DNA of 64,000 nucleotides, from the NCBI GenBank assembly GCA_023634235.1, contig JAMKCF010000008.1, forward strand, positions 18,127,058 through 18,191,057, written 5' to 3'. Of the stretch, positions 14,201 through 26,200 are shown piece after piece; position 1 is the stretch's first letter; the number at the start of each line of letters is the position of its first letter. Both the position numbers and the translations under genes were made by a program. A model generated the notes under the pieces. The model ran no database searches. It was not told where the DNA came from and saw only the letters and a list, made by a program, of their open reading frames with translations. Origin of the DNA: Pisaster brevispinus. Its lineage: Eukaryota > Echinodermata > Asteroidea > Forcipulatida > Asteriidae.

Positions 14201-17200
14201 TCCACACGACGTCCGAACATGTTGAATGTGGCAGCTTTTCTTTGACGAACAGTGAAGTTAACTTGTACTTTTTGTTTCCTTGTTATTTGCATAAATCCCG
14301 CGAGAGTTATAGGTGCCACGAGCTTTCGTTGATAATAGGCCTATATAGGCTATAGATGATTTGTGTTCCAATCATTTTATATTTTATCGGTACACAGAAA
14401 GCATCATATTCAAGTAAAACATAAACTGCAAATACCTTTCAATGCTGGCCAAAATTCAGATAATAATATAGGCCTACACACCAATTGAAAACTTGTTAGT
14501 AACCAAGTATCTACAATTATAATGCAGTATTTTTTTACCATTCCTCAAATATATAAGGAATTAATGTCAATGTGAGTAAAAGATATGATGACTTATTGAA
14601 TGACATCGTAAGATTTTACGAGTTTTACCCCAAACTACATCATACAGTAATTCCATTTGACACCTTGTGAGTTGCGTGACCATGGTTAATTTTGTCAATA
14701 TCAACCAGGCCTAAACTGGGTGCACCTTGCTGTGATTTAATGAAGTGACCATTTGAATCGGTTAGGTGTTATACGTCATCAACATAAATCAACTACATGA
14801 AAAGACAATCAAATGAAAACCCGAAGTCAAACCATGAGGCCTATGTCTTGTGCACGTGCTTTTATTGGATTTACGTAAAAATGAATAATGGACCATTATT
14901 AATAGTGCGCACACATGAAGATGTAACCTTCATATGTAGATCATTGTCACCATAAGTAAAAGGTTCGTTTGATTCAGCCAGACGCACCATTACCTTGTTG
15001 AGATTCACAACAGAAAACGGTCACTCGTAAAGATTTGGTAGATCATGGTCAATTTACTTTGATGTAAGAGACGACCGTTCATGTGCGCGCATTTATTGAC
15101 ATCAAATAAGTTGGTAGGCAGAGTCACCCAGGATACCTGAATTTATAATATAGAGAGAGACTGTATGCTTGTAACGAGTGGACAGTCACGTTCCGGCTTG
15201 ACTTTTCGCTTTGGGTCAATTTAAAGGTGTCTGTATAGGCCTAGACACACACTTGGCTACATTCCTAGAAACCGGTCCTTATTTATTTCCTTTGTTTTTT
15301 TAATGTTTTTTTAACAATGCATGCAGATGCTTATAGAGGGCAAATTCAAAACTCTTTTAATTTCACGTTTGATTACACACACTCGTAATAACGATACGGA
15401 CAGCATGTAAAATTAACAAATTAATAGAAGTACGTAAAACATTGTACCTTGTTGTTTTGTATATCAGTAAACTATAACTGTTGGTTTTTGCGCGGTCTCA
15501 TGTAGATTTATCAAACTGGCTCGGATTCATGGCAACAATCCAGGTTTTTTGGCCCCAAAAATTACGGCATTTTATGGCGACCGACTTCTGAGCACGTATT
15601 TAATTTCAATTTTGCATAAACTTGTTTTAGATCGTAACTCATTATTCTAGACCTTGTGAGCGATTCCTTTAATATTAATCAAACAGCAGAAGGGACATGC
15701 TTTTTGATGGTTTGTTTGAGTTCAAGTACTGTGTTTACATTGTCAGATGGCGCTTTCGCGCGTTTCACATTTCAATTTCTACCTGTGTGTTGATAGAGGT
15801 GGATTGAAATAATGAAATATGAATGACGGCAAACCGTATTGCAATGTGACAGATAAAGAGATGTAATATTATGGAACACGATCGATCAACACGCAGGACT
15901 CGTATGTCTGCATAAACAGACATGTCTGCTTTAAAATCTATTGCTAAGCAAAACTGAACTGGATACCCGTCACAGATGGCACTCATGGCATGGTAGTTTG
16001 GCTGGTTACCTTATTCTGGCGCGCAAAGGTGTTTTACTACGTGTTTGTTCTTATTAGCAGCTCTATAAAATGTGGCCCATGTTTACCAGCCAATTCACAA
16101 GGACTGTTTTTGATTGGAATCAAGCAAATCTGCTAAACGGACAAGCATTTGCTTAATTAATTAAAATTTCTGCTTAACCTTAGTTTCTTTACCTTTTTGT
16201 ATTAATCTAAACTTGACTTCGATTTCACGTTTGGAAGTGTGGGTATCATGTTTTTCTTTTCTTCTTGTAAAGATATAATTTTAATAGTTTGTTGTAAATT
16301 CAGATTTAATTTCGAATGTTTTCAATCAGTAAATATAATTGACAGTTGTTAAAATATTATTTAACAGCTGGATTTATGAATTCGGTTTCTGGGCTGCGGC
16401 TTATAGTTGACTAAGTCAATGTGAAGCCTCGTGTCAAAAGCGCACAGTTTCACTCAGCAACGGAGCCAAAGTCAGAGCCATGAGCCGGAGCCACATGGGC
16501 GTCCGAACCAGGCGACTTTGGCTACGGCTAGCCTATGGCTGTTGGCTGCAACGGACAACGTTGAATAATGGGACTTTTCGGCGTTCCGGACATAGCCGCA
16601 TGCTAAAAGGGAAATTAGTCATCACGTATACCTAATGTTAAACGCACTATTTTCCTCCTGTACAGAAGTAAAAAAAAAAACCTAAAATTCTCTAAAGAAT
16701 TCCTGAGATTCCAAGCACACAATCAAGACAAAAATAATAGGGTGGTCATGGCCCAGCGGTTTAGAGCACTCAATTCAGGTTTCAGTCATCGGGGTTTGGG
16801 TTCGAATCCCGTGTCCTTGAGGAAGACGCTTTACTATAAGGTGTATAAACGGGTATCTTCCAGAGAAGAGGTTGATGTGTGTTTGAAAAAGCCTTCGGAG
16901 CGCCACGGCAGCCCGGGCTGTATACTCCCCAGGGAGCTGAGAAAGATTACAGGAATGTTATTAGCCCAGAGCACGAATGTATAAAGCGCATTGATAAGTT
17001 ATTGTAAAATGCACTATATAAGAACTATGTGGGTACCACGATGCCCGCCGAATACCAAGTGATGTCATCCGCGTACAGTTATTCCTACCTCCATGCCCAT
17101 ACTCTACGTTTAAGAGGACCTCCCGTGTATATTGTTGACCTTCACATGAAAGCATTCAGTAGGAATTCATTGACAATGGGTTGAGGTAGAGAGAGTTCCA

Positions 17201-20200
17201 CAATCTAATTGATTTCAGAAAAAAAGATTATCTAATTATGATGATATTTTCCATTCAGTTGCGTTTTAGTGCTTGGGGTTGACCTACTTGGGTACATACC
17301 CAATTCTTTGTACCGTCTTCACAGCATGAGATAACGTGTACACAAGAATAGCATTAACCTATTTTGGTTACAGCACAGCGAGGACACACCTGCAGTGTCA
17401 TAACCAGCGGCTGTGCGTGTGTGTGTTGGGGGGGGGCAGACGGGGTTTGCTGCCTCAACCCTCCATAAATAAATAAATAAAACTAATTGTTTAATAAATT
17501 CTAGAAACAAAATAACTCAATGTTTAGAAAATAATAATAACTAAATAAATAAATAAACAAATAAATAAATAAATAAGTCAAGAAATAAATACACAAATAA
17601 ATGAACTAAGGTCCCAAAAATGCACAAATGAATGGCTCGATACATTAAAAGCCCAAAATTTATGTATTTGCCCACAAAACAAAAAGTCAAGTATCGCTTT
17701 CTACACAATAGTGATTTGGGGGTTGCACATCTCAGGTGTCAAGTTTGCTCAAAAAATAAAAAATAAAATAATGACATGAAATTTGTCCTTGCTTATTTTT
17801 AATCAAAAGAGAATGGCGTGTCGTGACCTGTTAAGAGCACTTCACTCAAGTGTGGGTTCGAGTCCCGGTCTTGAAACTTGTGTCCTTACGCAAGACACTT
17901 AACCATTATTGCATTGTCCTTCCGATAAGACGTAAAGCCGTGTGTTTTGTGAAGCACACGTAAATGAACCCAGTTACACTTGTCGCGAAGAGAAGGGCTT
18001 TGCCCCGGTGTTTTCTGGCAGTGGCTGCTGAATGCGCTGCAGCACCTTAAAGGTTTTGCCAACAGTACAACAAAGGGTGACCAAAATAACACTTTGTTGC
18101 CTTTTTGTTATCTGTTTCAGATGAAAGACTATCAGATTATGTTATCCGTCGTTTTTATTGGAACAAACAAGTTGCATTAAGATATAATTTCACGGTACCA
18201 TCACCAAACCTTTTTAGATTAAGTAGACTCGCCTGTAAATCAACTTCTCCGCACTGGTTGAAAGCACGAGTTTCATTGTTAATGGTTCACGTATTTCCAT
18301 TGAACGGGTACTTTGATATAGGAAATCGGAAGGTTCCAGTTTCCGCTTTATTTTTGTTTCCCCCAAAGACAAGTGAAGTTTAACAGCCTCTGTGCTTATT
18401 GATTTGGTAATGTTTAAACTCGTTGTATGTTAATAGTAACAATAGCTTGCTCTTGTTTAGACATGCATGGAATATTCTCTACGGGCAAGGTTTGCTTTTA
18501 GGGTGTTTAATTTTACGATAAAATTAAAATGACATTGAACTGATTCCATTTTATACTCGGTAAACAAATCAATTCTTGTTTACCCTTCCTTTTGCAATAA
18601 GGCTAAGAATACACGGGTGAATTAAAATGCAGGCTGACATTAAAGGTCGTCTTTTTGTTGATTCAGTATTTTTAATTTCAGAGAGGACCCCGGCACAGTT
18701 TGATCATCTGTAAAGTCAGACCAAGGGTTGCATAAATAAACAATTTCAATAACAACTTAACCAAACTTTGTCAACCTTTTCAACAGGGGTGTGACCACTA
18801 TCGATGTAGAACTGAGTAGTTTGGATATTAACCAGTGCTCTGGGGGCGAGGATAGTAACAACGTTTTTGACCCGTTTGTTGACACACATCTCTGTAAAAA
18901 CACTACACAGGTGAGGAATGGTATTATATTTATTACTTGTCATCACACACACACAAAACAGAAAACAATAAACGAATGCAATAAACTATCTAAAAAGTGA
19001 ACTAAATGACTGTTGCATTCGGGCATTTACAGTCTTTAATCTTCCCGGTCAGAATTAACCCGGATTTCAGATCCCAGGCGGCCTGACTCATTTATGTGAC
19101 GTCATATTTGTCACAGTGTCCGGATCATTATTGACCCGGAAATGGAAACCACCGGAACCGGAATCCAACCGTCGATTTCACCAAACTCTTCCTAACTTAG
19201 GATTAATCTTAAGACTTAGGACGAGTCCCAGCCTTGCACTGTAACATGTAAACCTTAAGATTAATCCTAAGTTAGGACTAGTTACTCGTCCTAACTCGAG
19301 ATAGGATTAATCCTAGCGTTTCGTGAAGGTTTTAGAGTGTAGCTCCCTATTAATTCAAGTAAATACAATTTTTGACAGACACAAAATTAAAAATAAACAT
19401 TGATTAAATTCGAATTTTCATGCATTATTGAAAATGTCCTACAAATGAAATTGGCAAGGCAAGCAAATGGAAATTGGGGTTCTTTAGACTTAAGATTGGG
19501 TTCGTTTTCGTAACTCGAATTAAACACCTATAGAGGGCCTACTTTAAAAACACCTTGGTTGTTTCACCCATTTCTGGGTCAGTGTAACCCAGAATGTGTG
19601 TCAGAATGTCCCAGAAATGGGTCAAAATGACGTAATCTTAGCTGAAATTCCATTGTAAAAACCTACATCCAGGTTAGCCTGAGCAAGAAATGGGTCTGGA
19701 CGATGTTACTTCGTATCTCTTCCATGTTTGTTGTAACATAATAAACTGACCCAAACGTGGAGGCAAGAAAGAACATAACACATTGTTTTAAGGCGCTCGC
19801 CATCAGACAGAGCATAAACTATTTGCAGTGCTTTATAACACCTTAAGATGTGAGGTTTTCAAAGTTCCTTATAAAATGCATTCCTTGAAAACTACGGCAT
19901 GGATTACAACTTTAACTACAGCGTGAAGTAATGCTCAAACAACAAGAAATGAAACTGGAGACCGATAGTCTTATAATTTGAGACTTCTGATAGTGGTTTT
20001 TATCAGCGATGCAAGTTCTTTTAAAATATCAGATGCAATGTCGAACAACCTTTGCATTGAAGTCCTTCCCCTCGATTGACAAATGTATAATTCAATCAAA
20101 TATGCATTATGTAGCCATGGGAAACAAGTCAAGAACAGAATCGTTAAGACCTTGGTTTGAGTCGCAAATGCAGACAAAGTCCCACTTAATTCGCCCCCAA

Positions 20201-23200
20201 ATATTCTGATGAATTACCTGAAGCTAATGAACCTTCAAGAGAGGCCCCAATGTCAAGTTGAGTTTTGTGATGCACTGCTAGATTTTCTACTTGATGGAGT
20301 CCTCATAAAAGTGGGAGAAAAATTATAAGTCTCTAAACTCACGTTAAAATGGTGTAAATGGCGTTCTAACTGATAGGCTTTCGGAGCGAAATTTGAAACA
20401 TGCCGTCGTCGGACATCAAAACAAAATGGGTCTGTACATTCCAAAGAGGTCTTTTTGCGTCAGTAAGAAGTCAAGTTCAATGTCGTTTTGATTGAATATC
20501 ATCGACACTGAGGAATAAACTAACAATCCTCTGTGCAAAAATGTACAGACCATAAAAATTTGAAATTTGACTTCGTCGAACGCTTTTGATTTTCGACAAA
20601 AGTAAGGGTTGCACTTGAAATGTACCAAACACAGTGGCATTTTACACCATGTTAACCTGGTTAGACAATTGCAACCCCCCCCCCCCCTATTTTCATAAGC
20701 ACTATGCCAATTGGAAGATGGTCCCCAATGGCGTGGGTAATCCCTGAAATAATTCTCTGGAGTTTCCCCCCCCCCCCCACCATCTAAAACTGAAACTTAA
20801 TTCCGTGTCATTTCTCCATGTGGATACTTGGCAATGTATACAATGATTAAGTTCGCTTTTCTGAGAGTCCTTGGATTCACAACCAGAAAAAATAAATAAA
20901 TAAATAAACAGGTTTTCCTTTTAAATGCACACAATTCAAACGACTTAACACACGTTCAGTCGGTAGACTTTGATGTCATTAACGCATACACCTTGAAATC
21001 TTCAGCGAAGTGCAATTGTAAAAAATTAATGAGGTTTTTTTTTCAAATCGTGTATTTTTTTTTATTATGAGTATATTGTTGCTATTATAATGATGTTTTT
21101 ATTAACATTGCATCCAAAGGTCTGAATTTTTTTATCATATTAATAATGTAGCACGTAAAATTTCAAAAATAATAGGAAACAGTGCAGATTGTCACAAAAC
21201 AGATAAACTAATATTTAAAAGAACAGAAGGGAGGACATACACAAAATATTAAAGATAAAAGAGAGAAAACTCAAGAGTGGACCGGAAAAGAGAAGATTTT
21301 TGTTAAAATGCCGAGCAAGTTGCTAAACATAAATTAATCTGGACTTTACTGAATTTCTAAAGTTAAAACCCTCAATTAAGGGCTACTTGCATGATTTGTT
21401 TATTGGCTTAAGTACATCGTAGACACCAGTCAGCTCAGCCATGATATACTAAGCTGAACCATGCGACACATCCTAGAGAGAGTGTAGTTGATGATTTGGT
21501 CGGGGATTTGGCAGGAACAAAATCAGTCAGCATTCATTGAGTTCAAAATCGGTAGACTTTACGTCACTTGGCACAGATTGATGTAACCCAATAACAAAAC
21601 GTAGCTAACTACACAAACAAATAAGCTAAAATTAACCCAAATTTTAGCCATGAGACATCTAAATAACACACTCAACTTAGAGTTTGCTAAAAGAATCATT
21701 GTGAAAAATCTAAACAAACCCTCTTAGCCTATGGAAAACGCTTTGAAGCATGTGCGGACAACGTACACTCTAAGGGTCTTGTCACATGAGGCAACTTTTC
21801 CAGGCAACTTGGAGGCAACCAACTGCAGTGCATGCTACAGGACCACTTTGGTAGCACATGAGTAAATTTTCTAACAATGTCTTACGATCCATCAGAAAAC
21901 TACGTGAATATTCAAATATGAATGACTTTTCTTCTTAGAGATTGCTTGGAACTGGTTGCCTGTAAATTGCCCCGTGTGACATGGCCCTAAAACCTTCCAT
22001 GTCAGAATTGACCCGGCCGGCCCTTTTGAGGGTCAGTATGACCCGAAATCTGCGTCAAAAGGACCCAGATTTGGGTCCAAATATGCATAATCCTAAGTTA
22101 AATCCCTTTTTAACCGCTTTCCGGGACGTCAACCTGACCTCGAAAAGAGTCAGTCCCCCTATGACTCGAGTCCGGATCGATTCTGACCCAGCGGTTTTCA
22201 GACTGTAATGCGCATCCATTGTGTGACCAGAGATGCCACGCTTGTGGGTTTTAACCCAAGGATTTCAAGTAAAACTGTACAAAAGATCAATCACTCTTTA
22301 TTCAAAGGAAACACAAGACATAAAAAACAATTAATTCGTTTATAGAGCTTAAAATAATACCGTGGCAGAGTTGTACACATTGATGGCGGCTGCGCATGAC
22401 AGTGATGGGTGACGTGGGAAAATATTCATCCAAACGCCCTTTAGTCACACTTAGGCCGTGTCCGAAACGGCGACTTCGGCTACAGCTACGGCAAGATCGC
22501 GCGCGTCTGCCTATTCTTCAACACTGGCAGACGCGCTGATCTAGCTGTAGCTGTAGCCGAAGTCGCCGTTTCGGACACGGCCTTAATTTAAACGTCGACT
22601 CCGAATGTGGTTATAAAATTGGAACGTTACACTGAAACTCCCAGGTCAGAATAGATCTTATGCATTGACGTCATCCAGCCGCCATCTTAGAGGTAAAACG
22701 GTGACGAAACAATGGAAGCGCACAGATTTGTACGCGCGGCGCACAGGATTGGCCAATGAACAACCTCATTTTGACCTCTAAGCGAGAGCGCCCTACTGAG
22801 ATGACGTCATGCGCATAAGGTCTATTGAACTAGGTTCCAATTCTGGGTCCAACTACAATGTATCTTTTCACCAGTTTCCGGGTCAGCCTGAAACAGACAT
22901 AGGTCAGGCTTCCTGTGACCTGGAATCCCGATCAAATCTGACCCTATAGTTTTCAGAGTGTCATACTAAAAGGTTCATAAGTGAATGTATACCGATATAG
23001 AAACAAATGTAAGTGATTGGTGGTGTTTTTATTGAATAATACAGTATGACGTCATTTTGTTTCCCACCGCAGTATGCATTAGTGATATCCTCCATTGGCA
23101 TCTTTAAACGTTTATATAAGAAACTGTATTTCAAGTAGCTTTTCTTTGTATTCTTCTTTTGTGTGTGTGTTGATTTCGTTGTAATTTTTTTTCTTTTCTT

Positions 23201-26200
23201 TTTTTTAAATGTATAACAGGACATTGGTGTAAAACAGCTTTTGCTGATCTTTTTATCCTGTATAAAGATATTGCAATAAATAAATAAATAAATAAATATA
23301 TCACACACACACAGGGATAAGAAGTTTTTATATAGAGTCACCACTAAACTGAAGAATCCATGCTCTGTCTAAACGTGGATGGTCGAGGCACATTACTAAC
23401 TGCCTCATTTGATTGCAAACCACGGTAATGTGCAAAATATTAGCGCAAATGAAAAAGGTAGCGTGGTCTTAATGGCTACGTGCAAGATTACGCTACCAGA
23501 ACCCACTCCTCCAACTATAATTGCAGTCACGCTTAATCAAGTGCTGTACCGGGTATCAGAGTATCAGGATACCCAACCAAAACCTTCGTCACTCCGTGAT
23601 GATATAACTAGGACAGCATGCAACTGCACAAAAATGAACATTTTATAATGTTTGGTAATAGGGCTTATGTCCCGAAAACCATTAGAACTACTAAATACTT
23701 TCCAAAAAACAAATAATTATTATGTATTTGTTTAGATGAATGCCGCCAACCAACGACGTACCATCCCTGTATGACATGTCGGGTTGGACAAAATGCAGGA
23801 ATCCTACCAGCTATTAGCTGCTGATTTCACAATGACTAATTCATAGCGATGACACATTCATTATTCTTCCAATAACCAATGATGTACCTTCACTTTGTGA
23901 TGTGTTTGTTGATACGATTGGAAATAATGTGGTCCTACTGTCCCATTAACCAACGGTGTACAAGATCCCCTTGTGATGTGTTTGTTGATAACTAGACGAT
24001 TTGAATGAATGCACTCTTCCATACAACCAACGGCGTATACCATCCCGTTATGATATGTGAAGATGATTGTAATGAATGTACTCTTCAAAACCAAAATTAC
24101 CATCCGTTTTGTATCTTTCCTGATGGGATTGGAATTAATGTATTCTTCCAAAAACACCATCCCTGTATGATATGTTTCTTGAAACCTAGAGGGTTGGAAT
24201 GAATGCACTCTTCCCATAAACAATTATGTACACTCATGCTATTTGGGGTGTCATGTGGCCGAGTGGTTTAGAGCCTCGAATTCAAGTTTCGATGGTTAAG
24301 TCATCGGAGTGTGGGTTCGAATCCCGGTCATGACACTTGTGTCCTTGAGGAAGACGCTTTACTATAAGGTGTATAAACGGGTATCTTCCAGAGAAGAGGT
24401 TGATGTGTGTTTGAAAAAGCCTTCGAAGCGCCACGGCAGCCCGGGCTGTATACTCCCCAGGGAGCTGAGAAAGATTACAGGAATGTTATTGGCCCAATGA
24501 CCAGGGCACTTATGTAAAGCGCATTGAGACGTTATTGTGAAATGCGCTATGTAAGAACTAGTTATTATTAGTAGTAGTATTATATGCTTCTTGATAGCTA
24601 CAGGATTGAAAAGAAATTACCGATTGTAATCTTCCCGTAACAAATGTGCTAATTCCTTCATTTCGAAAATTGCAAAATTGGAATAAATGATGCACCCTTC
24701 TCTTTCATTGAATGTTAGAAGAGAAAACAGCCATTGGACCGTCCTATACGAACTGACTAGTTCTATCCATAACATTCTTATTGATTTCTGTTTTTCTGTT
24801 AAATAGTGCACTCCAATATCAGGTCTTGGTTTTCAGCGAGGCGCTTATTTATGCCATTGTTTGAAAGGATACTACTTTCCTGATACGACTGCCAGTAGTA
24901 AACTATTCAATGGCACCACAATTGAGGACGAATACAGCAAGAAAGTACGCGGGTTGCCTAATGTATATGACAGGTTTGTAAACTTGATTGTTTCAGTTTT
25001 TTGCTTTACGACAACGAATTTGACGCACCGGGGGAAATATTGGAGTGGGTTTGCCTTTGACAGTACAAGCATGGAATTCGGCAGACATTCATAGTATGTC
25101 ACGAGAAAGACATTTTCCTACAGGGCCATCGCAGATTTGAGTTTTGAAAAATACACGACCAAGCAATTTTCAAAATTTCCCAAATGGCTGTCATTGCTGG
25201 TTGTTCTCCATTATATATATTTTTTTTCAAAGGACAAATTGGCGACGGCCCTATAGCCAAATATCTTCCTCATGACATACTCTGACTGTGTGCCAAATTC
25301 TATGCTTGTATTATCAGAGACACAAGAGGATACGCCTGAACAAACGAAACACCAGTGTTTCGCCAAGCGAGAGATAGTACAGGGAGTCAGTCACTAATTT
25401 ATGTCTTTTGGGTTTAGGAGTTTAGGCTTGTTAAAGAGGGGAAACGGCAAGCCCGTGGTTCAATTTCTCAAAGAGCTAAGATTGATCTTAAGAAATTTGT
25501 ACAGGTTTTAATTTCTAAACAGTTTGCGATGTCTTAATACAAATCATCATGGTAGTGTTTATTATTTTGTGTGAAGTCGAGCCTTAAGAAATGCAAAATG
25601 TGAGCAACTAAAATGACTGAGCAATCCTGCAGGTCGATGAATTGCATACAAGGACAATACTTATCTGAGTTTTGTTTTGCTTTTGATTTATTTATTTATT
25701 TATTGTTTGTACAGTGATGAATTCGACTGCTTACCGTGCCCAGAGAAATGTGATGACTGCGTGGACGACTCGCCTTGTTTCCTAGAGCCATCTTCCATCT
25801 TGAAGACAGTTTCTCTATCAGTGACTGGCTCGTGTATTTTGATACTGTTTTTCTTCACTGTCTACACCTGGGTGCATCGAAATAATAAGGTGCGATTCCA
25901 GAGAGAATACCATTTGAATGTTTATGTGTTGCTGCGGAGAGATTTATTTCGTCTGTAGTCGAATATTTTGATTTCTCTTTTGCAAATCGTCACCCGCAAA
26001 AAATCCCACAAACTTACATGGTGTGATACTCCCATGAACGGCGTGTGCAGGCCCACGATGGACCATTTTTTCAATGTTTTTAATGCGCTTTGGTTGAATA
26101 CCGATTGAGTGAAGAGACTGTGGAGAGAGGGTCAGTTTCGTTGTGGCTCGAAATCTGTGACTGTCAAAACGACCCGGATATTGATCAAACTGACGCAGAA

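Larger units (their letters stand above)
4405..18786. other. GPR158-like intron 1 (14.4 kb)
   Basis: The intron runs from a gtaagt donor to a caacag acceptor. It holds a GA microsatellite, a LINE reverse-transcriptase remnant, a 24-bp minisatellite, a piggyBac-like MITE relative, a 290-bp palindrome and two SINEs, listed separately. No additional exon with convincing similarity was found, although short exons could be missed. Diverged members of the GGCCGTGTCCG hairpin family lie around 6300-6540, 13975-14095 and 16385-16610. Confidence 0.7.
18911..24836. other. GPR158-like intron 2 (5.9 kb)
   Basis: The intron holds several GGGTCAGAATTGACCC-type inverted-repeat elements, a TAA-flanked MITE, a perfect hairpin element, a nested TA-flanked MITE, a degenerate satellite and one SINE, listed separately. 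No exon was recognised between 19000 and 24836. Confidence 0.7.

Noticed and set aside
16742..16984. ORF of 80 codons, with a near-identical peptide at 24309-24500
   Set aside because: The shared peptide is translation of a SINE body, which explains the similarity.
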